This document shows positions 8,078 through 16,793 of a stretch of DNA of 64,000 bases, piece after piece; the stretch's first letter is position 1; each line of letters starts with the position of its first letter. Origin of the DNA: Roseivirga misakiensis. GTDB taxonomy: Bacteria > Bacteroidota > Bacteroidia > Cytophagales > Cyclobacteriaceae. The notes beneath the pieces are model-generated. The model was given only the letters and a program-made list of their open reading frames with translations. It searched no databases and was not told the origin of the DNA. The stretch is from the NCBI RefSeq assembly GCF_001747105.1, contig NZ_MDGQ01000005.1, forward strand, positions 2,170,001 through 2,234,000, written 5' to 3'. Made by a program: the position numbers and the translations under genes.

Positions 8078-8833
8078 ATGCGCTCTGTGGATATTAATTG
8101 CGATATGGGCGAAAGCTTCGGCAATTTTAAAATTGGTAATGACGAAGCTGTTTTCCCACATATTACCTCGTGTAATATAGCCTGTGGCATGCACGCGGGT
8201 GACCCTTATCATATTGAAAAAACCATCAATATGGCCTTAGAACATAATGTTCAGATTGGGGCGCATCCCGGATACCCAGATTTGCAAGGGTTTGGCAGGC
8301 GTGTGCTTCCGATAGCGAAAGCGGAACTTTCATCCTATATAAAATACCAGATTTCAGCGCTGCAAGGCATGGTAAAAAGTGCAGGCGGAAAACTTGCTTA
8401 TGTAAAACCACATGGAGCACTTTACAATGAGATTGCTAAAAATGAAACCGTCGCCAGAACTGTCTATTCTGCCATAGAAAGTATAGATCCAAATTTGAAG
8501 ATTATGGGATTGGCAGGTAGTCATGTTCAGCAAATCCTTGATGAAATGGGTCTCGATTATATTCCAGAAGCATTTGCCGATCGATATTATGAGGTTGATG
8601 GAAAACTAAGGTCTAGAACTCTCCCCAACGCGGTTATTCAAGACCCAGAAGTAGCGGCTAGTCAAGTGTTATCCATTACTGTTAACAATCAGACTTTGAG
8701 TTCGGGTGGTCAAGAAGTGGCATTGAAAGCAAGAAGCTTTTGCATACATGGAGACAATCCCGCTGCCGTGAACATTCTAACGGCTATAGATAAGAAGCTT
8801 AGTGCTTCTAATATTCAGAAAAAAGCTTTTTGA
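8078..8833 (+). CDS. pxpA: 5-oxoprolinase subunit A (LamB/YcsF family)
   Basis: PxpA is part of the ATP-dependent PxpABC enzyme that opens 5-oxoproline (pyroglutamate), a spontaneous damage product of glutamine, back to glutamate. The 251 residues match the family and show its hallmarks: DINCDMGESFG at the start, FPHITSCNIACGMHAGDP, VQIGAHPGYPDLQGFGRR and VKPHGALYNE. The stop overlaps the pxpB start by one base (TGATG), which points to translational coupling. The presence of all three subunits makes the assignment firm. Confidence 0.95.
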   Translation: MRSVDINCDMGESFGNFKIGNDEAVFPHITSCNIACGMHAGDPYHIEKTINMALEHNVQIGAHPGYPDLQGFGRRVLPIAKAELSSYIKYQISALQGMVKSAGGKLAYVKPHGALYNEIAKNETVARTVYSAIESIDPNLKIMGLAGSHVQQILDEMGLDYIPEAFADRYYEVDGKLRSRTLPNAVIQDPEVAASQVLSITVNNQTLSSGGQEVALKARSFCIHGDNPAAVNILTAIDKKLSASNIQKKAF

Positions 8834-9546
8834 TGCGGGTTGACCCTTTTGGTGATAGTGCCCTAATCGTAACCTTTGATCGAGAAATATCAATAGAGGT
8901 CAACCAAAGAGTCATTGCCCTGTACCAAAAACTTAAAAGTAATCCGACCTTTAATTTTCTAATTCCAGCTTATAACTCCCTCACACTTGGACTATCTTCT
9001 AATGCCACCTCGTTTGAAGAGGCATCAGCCTTAATCCATCAGAATTATTCCGAATTAGCTGATCAGGATCAACTCATTACGTCATCAAAAACATTTGTGA
9101 TTCCTGTCTGCTATGCGCCTGATTTCAGCTTAGATATGGATGAGGTAGTTCTTCACACGAAAATTAGTCAGGAAGAAATCATCGAATACCACACGAGTCA
9201 GGTTTATCATGTATACATGCTCGGTTTCGTGGCGGGGTTCGCTTATATGGGAAGTTTACCAAAGGCACTCGATTGTCCGCGCAAGACTACACCAAGGTTA
9301 AAGGTGCCGAAAGGTGCCGTTGGACTGGCTGGTTTGCAAACGGGTATTTATCCTGCTATGGCACCGGGTGGTTGGCAAATCATCGGTAATACACCGATAG
9401 AAATGTTTAACCCAGAGAATAATCCGGCTAGTGTCCTGCAGCCAGGAGATTCAGTTAAGTTTCGTGCTATAGGGAAGGAAGAATACCGATTTATTCAATT
9501 GAAAATTGAGACAGACATTTTCGAAATGGAGATTGCGCATGTCTGA
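8833..9546 (+). CDS. pxpB: 5-oxoprolinase subunit B (KipI family)
   Basis: This subunit of the PxpABC 5-oxoprolinase is homologous to B. subtilis KipI, first known as an inhibitor of the sporulation kinase KinA. The 237 residues contain the family block YMLGFVAGFAYMGSLP, then PRKTTPRLKVPKGAVGLAG and YPAMAPGGWQIIGNTP. I start at the ATG at 8833; an in-frame TTG sits one codon upstream. The end overlaps the pxpC start by 8 bp, so the three subunits are probably made in a fixed ratio. Confidence 0.95.
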   Translation: MRVDPFGDSALIVTFDREISIEVNQRVIALYQKLKSNPTFNFLIPAYNSLTLGLSSNATSFEEASALIHQNYSELADQDQLITSSKTFVIPVCYAPDFSLDMDEVVLHTKISQEEIIEYHTSQVYHVYMLGFVAGFAYMGSLPKALDCPRKTTPRLKVPKGAVGLAGLQTGIYPAMAPGGWQIIGNTPIEMFNPENNPASVLQPGDSVKFRAIGKEEYRFIQLKIETDIFEMEIAHV

Positions 9547-10420
9547 TCCCGTTTTAGTTCATATTAAAAAGTCGGGAGTACACACTTCCATTCAAGATAA
9601 CGGACGTTTGGGGGTACAAGATCAAGGAATTCCAATTGGTGGAGCACTGGATAAAAGCGCTATGCATTTAGCCAACGAGCTTGTCGGTAATGCTAAAGAT
9701 TGTCCTGTATTGGAAATGGCACTGGCAGGTCCTACCCTAGAATTTGAAGGTATTTGCCAAATAGCTATTACCGGTGCTAACATGTCTCCTACGATCAATG
9801 GTAATTTGGTAGATAATTTCCGTACACTCAATGTAAAAAAGGGTGATGTATTATCGTTTGGTCAAGCTATTGAAGGTTGCCGAGCCTATTTAAGTATCGG
9901 GGGTGAGTGGAAAACACCAGTATGGTTAAATAGCCAAAGTGCTGTTCCCGATATCATGAAATCCTCAAATCTACCTTCTCAACTTCAAGAGGGAGACTCT
10001 ATTTCGGTAATTAGAAAAACACCACAAGAGCCAAAAGTAACAGCGGTTTCGAAACGGCCAGCCTTCTCATCAACTTACGTAGTTCGCGTAGTAACAGGCC
10101 CTGAATTTGGCCTATTTACGCTAGATATCATTGAAGAGTTTTTTGAAAAAATGTTTACGATTGGGCCTGAATCTAACAGAATGGGATACCGGCTTAAAGA
10201 ATCATTGAAGGGCTATGAAGCAAAACGCGAGGAATTATCATCTGGAATTGTAAATGGTACCATCCAGATTACAAATGCCGGTAAGCCGATCATTCTGATG
10301 GCCGATGCGCAAACGACCGGCGGATACCCACGGATTGCTAATGTAATTTCTGATGACATCGACTTGGTGGCGCAAATGAAACCAGGCGATGAAATCAAGT
10401 TTATGCTGGTTAGTTATTAA
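9539..10420 (+). CDS. pxpC: 5-oxoprolinase subunit C (KipA / biotin-dependent carboxylase-like)
   Basis: This is the third subunit of the 5-oxoprolinase, related to the allophanate hydrolase subunit 2 family. It has 293 residues from the ATG at 9539 (MSDPVLVHIKKSGVHTSIQD). Family motifs are NGRLGVQDQGIPIGGALD, ITGANMSPTING, RVVTGPEFGLF, SNRMGYRL and MADAQTTGGYPRIANV. It overlaps pxpB by 8 bp and is followed 17 bp later by a strong hairpin terminator, so it ends the operon. Confidence 0.95.
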   Translation: MSDPVLVHIKKSGVHTSIQDNGRLGVQDQGIPIGGALDKSAMHLANELVGNAKDCPVLEMALAGPTLEFEGICQIAITGANMSPTINGNLVDNFRTLNVKKGDVLSFGQAIEGCRAYLSIGGEWKTPVWLNSQSAVPDIMKSSNLPSQLQEGDSISVIRKTPQEPKVTAVSKRPAFSSTYVVRVVTGPEFGLFTLDIIEEFFEKMFTIGPESNRMGYRLKESLKGYEAKREELSSGIVNGTIQITNAGKPIILMADAQTTGGYPRIANVISDDIDLVAQMKPGDEIKFMLVSY

Positions 10421-10436
10421 GGTCTATAAAATAGAA

Positions 10437-10463
10437 AAGGCGATTTCCGTTCGAAATCGCCTT
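10437..10463. terminator. Bidirectional terminator between pxpC and a small secreted-protein gene
   Basis: A perfect 11-bp stem (AAGGCGATTTC, 10437-10447, with 10453-10463) and a 5-base loop lie between two converging genes. Short A and T tracts at the edges allow it to work in both directions. Confidence 0.8.
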
Positions 10464-10493
10464 ATTCAACCTTAAACTAAAACTACTAACTAA

Positions 10494-10841
10494 TTAATTA
10501 TTTAATTGGTAATATTTAGTACCCGAAAGCTCAGTGAGTAAGTCTGCTTGTCTCAAAACTTGAAGCTGTTCTTCTCCAAGTTCTGATCTCAACCCATCCA
10601 CGATAAGTTCATCACGCTCATCGTAAACTTTAACATATTCCTGAGATTCGAATACTTCTTCTTCAATGTCGTCGAAATACTCATCCACAAACTCATCTAC
10701 ATATTCAGTGTAGTGATTGTCTGCGAGAGCATCGTATTCTGGTAAGTTTGCAACTGTATTTGTCTTAGTAGAGGTAAGAATTGTTCCTGCTAAGAGTAGC
10801 GCGAAGAGCGCTGAGATATTTCTTTTACTAACGTTTTTCAT
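10494..10841 (-). CDS. Small acidic exported protein, unknown function
   Basis: The 115-residue product starts with a likely signal sequence (KRNISALFALLLAGTIL) and continues as a very acidic protein rich in Asp, Glu and Tyr (EYVDEFVDEYFDDIEEEVFE). No family is recognised. The C-terminal part (LGEEQLQVLRQADLLTEL) looks helical. A long upstream region (10842-11200) with three TTGACC repeats may carry its control elements. It is convergent with pxpABC and shares the terminator. Confidence 0.7.
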   Translation of the reverse strand: MKNVSKRNISALFALLLAGTILTSTKTNTVANLPEYDALADNHYTEYVDEFVDEYFDDIEEEVFESQEYVKVYDERDELIVDGLRSELGEEQLQVLRQADLLTELSGTKYYQLNN

Positions 10842-11200
10842 TGTTGTTGTGATATTTTGAGTTCTGCCTTAAGACAGAAAAATTTGACCTAAAAATTGAC
10901 CGTTGTTTTTGACCTGTAAACTGTTTTCCAATCGCTGTGCCAAAAAATACAACTCACTGTTTTACAGATAGTTAAATCTTTATCCGATTTTTAAGAATTA
11001 TAGACCATGTTCATTTTCGTGCATAAAAGCGGACACATTTTCGAAAAAGTAGGGTCGAAAAAAGTTGCATGGAAATTGAAAAAAATGCCAAACGGTCGCA
11101 GAGAGGGATGAAATTCAGCTTACTCGCAGTAATAGACAGCATTAAATAACGATTGTTACCGTTCGACTTTCCAATATCGAAGTTAATTTTACCGGTAGAT
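10842..11200. other. Intergenic region between divergent genes
   Basis: The 359 bases separate the small secreted-protein gene (minus) from queA (plus). I see no convincing gene in it. It holds three TTGACC repeats near the minus-strand gene and a stretch ACAGATAGTTAA (about 10963-10974) that recurs upstream of the permease at 24123. No TAnnTTTG box is evident for either gene. Confidence 0.6.
10884..10914. promoter_or_regulatory. Three direct TTGACC repeats
   Basis: TTGACC occurs at 10884-10889, 10896-10901 and 10909-10914, that is every 12-13 bp and near one helical turn, about 45-70 bp upstream of the minus-strand small acidic protein gene. Such phased repeats often bind a regulator, but no regulator is known for this motif here. 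Confidence 0.4.
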
Positions 11201-12406
11201 ATGAAATTGCCAGATTCTCCAGACCTAGATCTAATCAATTACGAGCTCCCCGATCACAAAATCGCCAAACGTCCGTTGGCCAAAAGATCAGATGCCAAAC
11301 TACTTGCTTATCGGCAAGGGAACATCTCCGATAACTCTTTTGAAGAAATCGAAGACTTCCTAGATAGAAAAACCACGCTTTGCTTTAACAACACCAAAGT
11401 GATTCCGGCCAGACTTTATTTTCACAAAGAAACCGGTGCTCAAATAGAGATATTCTTGCTCAACCCAATTACCCCCAGTACCATCATGAGTTCGGTAATG
11501 GAAGAAACAAAGCGAGTTTCTTGGCAATGCATGATCGGGAATTTTAAGCGCTGGAAAGAAGACCAAACACTAATTAGCAAACTGTCTTGTAACGGTGATA
11601 CCATTCACCTAAAAGCAACAATTATTGATAGAGATGAAAAGCATATCGCTTTTGAATGGGATAATTCCGATTACTCTTTCGCTGAAATAGTAGAACTGGC
11701 AGGAGAAGTACCACTACCCCCATACCTAAATAGAGCCCCTGAGGCAGAGGATAAACCAAGATATCAGACAGTTTACTCTGAAGAAGAGGGTGCTGTGGCT
11801 GCCCCGACGGCTGGTTTGCACTTTACAGCGGATATTTTAAAAAACTTAAAGGATAAAGGCATCACAGAGTCTTTTTTGACTCTTCATGTAAGTGCAGGTA
11901 CGTTTCAGCCCATCAAAGTGAGCGACGCGAGGGAACACCCGATGCACTCAGAACAAGTAGAGATAACCAAAGAAACGGTCGATCAAATCATAGCGGCCGA
12001 ACAAGTCGTTGCCGTTGGTACTACCTCCATGAGGTCCTTAGAGAGTCTTTATTGGTTTGGGGTAAGATTGATTAATGGAAATGACGCCTTTGCTATTGAC
12101 AAGCTTGAAATTTATCAGGAAGCATCGTCGCTACCTTCAAGAAAATTGGCATTTGAAACGATCGCTGAGTGGATGGATCGTCAAAATTTGGTTCGAATTC
12201 ATGGTACAACGGAAATCTTTATCATGCCTGGTTACAAGTTTAAGGTGTGTGACGGTTTAATCACCAACTTCCATCAGCCGGGAAGCACCTTACTCCTATT
12301 AATTGCCGCTTTTATCGGCGAGGATTGGCAAAAAGTTTATGATCACGCCTTAAAAAACAATTATCGTTTTTTAAGCTATGGAGACTCGTCCATTTTGCTG
12401 CCTTAA
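11201..12406 (+). CDS. queA: S-adenosylmethionine:tRNA ribosyltransferase-isomerase
   Basis: QueA transfers and isomerises the ribosyl part of SAM onto preQ1-modified tRNA, giving epoxyqueuosine. The 401-residue protein opens DLINYELPDHKIAKRPL and has LCFNNTKVIPARLYF, then the core YQTVYSEEEGAVAAPTAGLH and LHVSAGTFQPIKV. It ends with the typical LITNFHQPGSTLLLLIAAF and YRFLSYGDSS. The ATG at 11201 precedes the conserved N-terminus; the frame extends 16 codons further. A queuosine-precursor transporter lies at 41294, so the cell seems able both to modify tRNA and to take up precursor. Confidence 0.95.
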   Translation: MKLPDSPDLDLINYELPDHKIAKRPLAKRSDAKLLAYRQGNISDNSFEEIEDFLDRKTTLCFNNTKVIPARLYFHKETGAQIEIFLLNPITPSTIMSSVMEETKRVSWQCMIGNFKRWKEDQTLISKLSCNGDTIHLKATIIDRDEKHIAFEWDNSDYSFAEIVELAGEVPLPPYLNRAPEAEDKPRYQTVYSEEEGAVAAPTAGLHFTADILKNLKDKGITESFLTLHVSAGTFQPIKVSDAREHPMHSEQVEITKETVDQIIAAEQVVAVGTTSMRSLESLYWFGVRLINGNDAFAIDKLEIYQEASSLPSRKLAFETIAEWMDRQNLVRIHGTTEIFIMPGYKFKVCDGLITNFHQPGSTLLLLIAAFIGEDWQKVYDHALKNNYRFLSYGDSSILLP

Positions 12407-12431
12407 TCTTAAAAGATAACTATATTGGCAT

Positions 12432-13583
12432 ATGGAGATTTATGATCTACTGATCAATTTCATCAACAGTAATGTCCCTATTCTAGGAGAACCAATCCAA
12501 ATTGGTGACTCCCTGAGTTTTACGGCTACAGAGGTCATTATTCCATTCGTATTCTTAATTCTCATTAATGTCTTTGGTAACATTGTCAGAGCCACGCTCA
12601 TCAATCGTATTTTACCAAGGTATGTGGAAGATCGCAAGACTGTATTGTCGATCGGCAATACTACGAAATATATAATACTAGCGATTGGACTCGTACTTCT
12701 GCTTACCGCGATCGGCTTGGGTGCAGACTCTGATCTGAACATCGCTTTGACAAAAGACAAAGAGGGCGTACCTACATTACGAGTTTTTGACGTTATCCGA
12801 CTGATCATTTTCCTGAGTCTTTTAGTCTTCTTTTCTGGAAAGCTCAAGTCGATTTTTGTGAAACAAATACTATCAAAGTATTCTGAAGATATCGGCGTTA
12901 GTCAGTCAATCGGAACTATTATCCAATACTTCTTCATCGTTTTAGGTGCTTTTATAATCATCCAAGGTTCAGGGATTAACTTAGGTTCTCTCAACGTGCT
13001 AGCTGGTGCGCTAGGAGTTGGTATTGGATTTGGCCTCCAGAATATTGCCAATAACTTTATATCAGGTCTTATTATCCTTTTTGAAAGACCCGTTAAAGTC
13101 GGTGATCGCATCGAAGTTGGAAATGTAGCTGGCGATATTGTCAAAATTTCGTCTAGAGCCACGATGGTCAACACCAACGATAACATTTCCATCATTATAC
13201 CTAACTCCGACCTGATCAATAAGCAAGTCATTAACTGGAGTCACAATGACAGAAGGGTAAGAGTACACGTGCCTTTAGGAGTTTCTTACAATGAAGACCC
13301 TGCTAAAATCAAGGAAATATTACTTGAGATCGCAAATGAGCACAATGATATTTTGAAGCGGCCGAAACCCGAAGTTCTATTTATAGGTTATGGCGATAGT
13401 TCTATCGATTTTGACTTACTGATCTGGACCAGCTCTTATATAAATAGGCCTATTGTATTAAAGAGTCAGTTGTATTATATGATTTTTGAGAAGTTCAAAG
13501 AGCACAACATAGAAATACCTTTCCCTCAACGTGACCTTCATATTAGGTCAGGTAATATTAGCGGAGATTCCAATAAAGCGTAA
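12432..13583 (+). CDS. Mechanosensitive ion channel, MscS family
   Basis: This small-conductance channel of 383 residues opens under membrane tension to release solutes during hypo-osmotic shock. There are about four membrane helices; the last, glycine-alanine-rich one (NVLAGALGVGIGFGLQNIANNF) is the MscS pore helix. The beta domain follows (LFERPVKVGDRIEVGNVAGD), then the alpha/beta cytosolic vestibule ending near FPQRDLHIRSG. It starts 26 bp after queA. Its neighbours trkA-trkH take up potassium, so this stretch groups ion and turgor functions. Confidence 0.92.
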   Translation: MEIYDLLINFINSNVPILGEPIQIGDSLSFTATEVIIPFVFLILINVFGNIVRATLINRILPRYVEDRKTVLSIGNTTKYIILAIGLVLLLTAIGLGADSDLNIALTKDKEGVPTLRVFDVIRLIIFLSLLVFFSGKLKSIFVKQILSKYSEDIGVSQSIGTIIQYFFIVLGAFIIIQGSGINLGSLNVLAGALGVGIGFGLQNIANNFISGLIILFERPVKVGDRIEVGNVAGDIVKISSRATMVNTNDNISIIIPNSDLINKQVINWSHNDRRVRVHVPLGVSYNEDPAKIKEILLEIANEHNDILKRPKPEVLFIGYGDSSIDFDLLIWTSSYINRPIVLKSQLYYMIFEKFKEHNIEIPFPQRDLHIRSGNISGDSNKA

Positions 13584-13666
13584 TCGTTTGCCAAGGAAAC
13601 CCAATCCAAAAACCAGAATTAATATATAATTCTTCCTAAATTGCCGCACTTTACAAGAGACATTAC

Positions 13667-15007
13667 ATGAGAGTCATTATAGCAGGGGTTGGAAATGTGG
13701 GGTTTCATTTAGCCAAACTACTCTGTCAAGAAGGGCAAGACATTGTACTAATTGATAGAGCCGCGGACAAGCTAAAGCAAGCTGGAAATTCTGTTGACGC
13801 AAGTACCATTAAAGGTACCTCTACTTCATATAATATATTAGAAGAAGCGGGTGTAGCTAATGCCGATCTGCTCATAGCAGTTACTTCTTCGGAAGAAACT
13901 AACATTGCTACTGCCATTATCGCCAAGCATTTAGGGGCGAAAAGAACTATTGCCCGTATTTCTAATACGGAGTTCATTTACCAAAAAGACAAGCTAAACC
14001 TTAAGCATTTAGGCATTGATGATGTTATTTCTCCTGAATCATTAGCAGCAAAGGAGATTAAAAGACTCCTAAAAGAGGTAGCTGTTACCGATAGCTTTGA
14101 GTTCGAGAAAGGATTGCTACAACTGATCGGTGTCAACATCGACGAGGGTAGCCCGCTGAAGGGAAAATCTATGCTAGAAGTAGCTAAGATCAACCCAGAT
14201 CAGACCTTTATGACAGTGGCCATCCTTAGAAATAATGAAACAATTATTCCTTATGGTGATACCCGCTTCGAGCAAAACGATCATGCCTACTTTATTGCCC
14301 AACCGGAAGGTGTTGAAAAGCTTCTTTTCCTAAGCGGTAAAAAGAAAGAGGGTGTTAGAAGTATTATGATATTAGGAGGCTCTCGTGTAGGATTCCACGC
14401 TGCTAAAGTGCTCAGCACCAGATATAATGTGAAACTTATTGAGCGTAATGCTCAAAAGTGTTTCGAACTTGCTGATCAATTACCAGATGCCATGGTCATT
14501 AATGGTGACGGTAGAAACGTAGAATTGCTCGAAGAGGAGAGCATCAATGAAATGGATGCCTTTATTGCCGTAACTGGTGACTCCGAAACGAACATCATTT
14601 CCTGTTTGGTAGCCAAAAAGATGGGGGTAAAGAAAACCATCGCTATGGTTGAAAACATGGATTATATCCATTTATCTCAGAGTATTGGCGTTGATACGAT
14701 GATCAACAAAAAGCTCATAGCGGCTAACTTTATCTTTAGACACATCCGCCAAGGCGAGATTGTTTCCATAGCCAGTATACATGGTGTAGATGCCGAAATT
14801 CTAGAGTTTGAAGTTCAAGAAACGTCAAAAATCACACAACAAGAATTGCGCAACCTCCAATTCCCTAAATCTGCCATAATTGGTGGTGTTATTAGGGATG
14901 GCAAAGGATTAACCACTCCAGGAAATTTCACTTTTTTACCCAAGGATCGCGTTGTAGTACTCGCTAAGCACGAGTGCATCAAAAAGGTCGAAGATTACTT
15001 CATATAG
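13667..15007 (+). CDS. trkA: Trk potassium uptake system peripheral protein TrkA
   Basis: This cytoplasmic ring protein binds NAD(H)/ATP and gates the TrkH potassium pore. The 446 residues hold two RCK repeats, each a Rossmann TrkA-N domain plus a TrkA-C domain: MRVIIAGVGNVGFHLAKLL at the start, and IMILGGSRVGFHAAKVL near residue 229. Acidic strand ends (IVLIDR, VKLIER) bind the nucleotide ribose. It is followed 7 bp later by trkH, the usual pairing. Confidence 0.95.
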   Translation: MRVIIAGVGNVGFHLAKLLCQEGQDIVLIDRAADKLKQAGNSVDASTIKGTSTSYNILEEAGVANADLLIAVTSSEETNIATAIIAKHLGAKRTIARISNTEFIYQKDKLNLKHLGIDDVISPESLAAKEIKRLLKEVAVTDSFEFEKGLLQLIGVNIDEGSPLKGKSMLEVAKINPDQTFMTVAILRNNETIIPYGDTRFEQNDHAYFIAQPEGVEKLLFLSGKKKEGVRSIMILGGSRVGFHAAKVLSTRYNVKLIERNAQKCFELADQLPDAMVINGDGRNVELLEEESINEMDAFIAVTGDSETNIISCLVAKKMGVKKTIAMVENMDYIHLSQSIGVDTMINKKLIAANFIFRHIRQGEIVSIASIHGVDAEILEFEVQETSKITQQELRNLQFPKSAIIGGVIRDGKGLTTPGNFTFLPKDRVVVLAKHECIKKVEDYFI

Positions 15008-15014
15008 TTATCAA

Positions 15015-16469
15015 ATGAGGTTCAATATTAAAGTCATTGCCGATTTACTAGGAATCATCCTGCTGATCAATGGTGGCTTTATGGCACTTTGTATTCCCGT
15101 TTCTGTCTATTATAAGGAGTCAGACTGGCTAGCTATCCTCATTGCGAGTTTAATTACAATTGGTTCAGGCTTCTTATTACGATTAGTCAAGCGAAAAAAC
15201 CAAAACAAAGAGCTCAAGAAGAAGGACGGATACATTATTGTCACCGCGGGTTGGGTGGTTTTATCACTTTTTGGGGCCCTACCCTATGTGATTAGTGGCG
15301 CCATTCCGAGCTTTGGTAATGCCTTCTTTGAAACTATGTCGGGTTATACGACCACTGGTGCTTCCATCCTGACAGACATCGAAATTGTACCTAAGGGCAT
15401 TTTATTTTGGCGAAGTCTTACCCAATGGATTGGTGGTATGGGTATGATTGTACTAGCATTGGCCATTCTCCCCTTTTTAGGCATTGGCGGTATGCAGTTG
15501 TTCGCTGCTGAAGCTCCAGGTATCACCCCTGATAAACTGCAACCTAGAATTCAAGAAACGGCGAAAAGACTTTGGTTCCTCTATGTGGGACTTACGCTGG
15601 CCGAAGCCGTGGCACTTTATGTCGCGGGAATGGGCGCTTTCGATGCGATCAACCATTCATTGACTACCATGGCTACAGGTGGCTTTTCTACCACAAATGA
15701 TAGTATGCAGCTAGATTCACCCGTGATTCAGTACATCGTCATATTCTTCATGTTCTTGGCAGGAACCAGTTTTACACTTACTTACTTCGCGCTAAAGCGA
15801 AACTTCAAAAAGGTCTTTAAAAATGAGGAGTTTATCGTTTATACCTCCTTCATCGTGGTTATTACCATTGTAGTAACCGTTGCTTTATTATTTGTTCAAG
15901 ATCAACCACTCGAAACATCGTTTAGAGAAGCACTTTTCCAAGTTGTTTCCTTAGTAACTACCACGGGGTTTGTATCGGCTGATTACACCGCTTGGGCACC
16001 TTTCTTATCGGTACTTTTCTTTATCCTACTCTTTGTGGGGGGCTCAGCAGGGTCTACAGCGGGAGGTGTTAAAGTTATCAGGCATGTCGTTTTATTCAAG
16101 AACTCATTTCTGGAGTTAAAACGACAATTGCACCCATCGGCAGTTATGCCAGTTAGAATTAGTGGCAAAGCCATGGATCAAGGTATTGTTTACAACGTCC
16201 TTGCCTTCATCATGATTTATATATTGGTGTTCTTAGTTGGTGTGGTGCTTTTATCGGCCATGAACGTAGAGTTTGACACGGCTTTTGGTGCGGTAGCCAC
16301 TTCTTTGGGTAATGTAGGCCCTGGAATTGGAGAAGTTGGTCCAGTAGATAACTTTTCAGCGATGCCAATGGCTGGCAAATGGTTGTTATCTACCTTAATG
16401 CTATTGGGTAGACTAGAGTTGTTTACCGTATTGATGCTGCTTTCCCCGCACTTCTGGAGAAAAAGATAG
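15015..16469 (+). CDS. trkH: Trk potassium uptake system pore protein TrkH
   Basis: This membrane pore for potassium has 484 residues and about ten helices in four M1-P-M2 repeats. The four filter loops are visible: SGYTTTGAS, TTMATGGFSTT, VTTTGFVSADY and SLGNVGPGIG, each with the filter Gly. The segment GGSAGSTAGGVKVIRH is the intramembrane gate loop and following basic stretch seen in TrkH/KtrB. It is encoded directly after trkA, and its stop abuts the stop of the convergent metal-binding protein gene. Confidence 0.95.
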   Translation: MRFNIKVIADLLGIILLINGGFMALCIPVSVYYKESDWLAILIASLITIGSGFLLRLVKRKNQNKELKKKDGYIIVTAGWVVLSLFGALPYVISGAIPSFGNAFFETMSGYTTTGASILTDIEIVPKGILFWRSLTQWIGGMGMIVLALAILPFLGIGGMQLFAAEAPGITPDKLQPRIQETAKRLWFLYVGLTLAEAVALYVAGMGAFDAINHSLTTMATGGFSTTNDSMQLDSPVIQYIVIFFMFLAGTSFTLTYFALKRNFKKVFKNEEFIVYTSFIVVITIVVTVALLFVQDQPLETSFREALFQVVSLVTTTGFVSADYTAWAPFLSVLFFILLFVGGSAGSTAGGVKVIRHVVLFKNSFLELKRQLHPSAVMPVRISGKAMDQGIVYNVLAFIMIYILVFLVGVVLLSAMNVEFDTAFGAVATSLGNVGPGIGEVGPVDNFSAMPMAGKWLLSTLMLLGRLELFTVLMLLSPHFWRKR

Positions 16470-16697
16470 TCAGAAAGAAAAGAGTCCTTTGCGCTCTTTG
16501 ATCTCGAAACCAGCTGATTGAACCAAGGAAATCACTTCATTTTTATCTAGTTCGGCGCCCTCAACAGTCAAAATTTTATGCTTGGAATCGGTATCCACTG
16601 ACCAAGTTTTTACCGACTTTGCGTCATCTAAAAAAGGAGTAACTGTAGAGATACATCCGCCACAATTGATATTCGTTTTAAAAGTCGCTTTCTTCAT
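16470..16697 (-). CDS. Heavy-metal-associated (HMA) domain protein
   Basis: A single 75-residue ferredoxin-like HMA domain similar to copper chaperones of the CopZ/Atx1 type. The metal site is the CGGC pair in NINCGGCISTV near residues 11-16; the usual Met of MxCxxC is replaced by Ile. The rest follows the beta-alpha-beta pattern (SVDTDSKHKILTVEG, EVISLVQSAGFEIKE). No copper ATPase is nearby, so its partner is unknown. Its stop directly follows the convergent trkH stop. Confidence 0.85.
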   Translation of the reverse strand: MKKATFKTNINCGGCISTVTPFLDDAKSVKTWSVDTDSKHKILTVEGAELDKNEVISLVQSAGFEIKERKGLFSF

Positions 16698-16793
16698 TTT
16701 CGTTCACTTATCTTGTTGCCACGCTCGATCTTAGTATATTTCCATGTGCATACTTAAGCACAATACATATCATATCACAATATAGTTCAAGCT

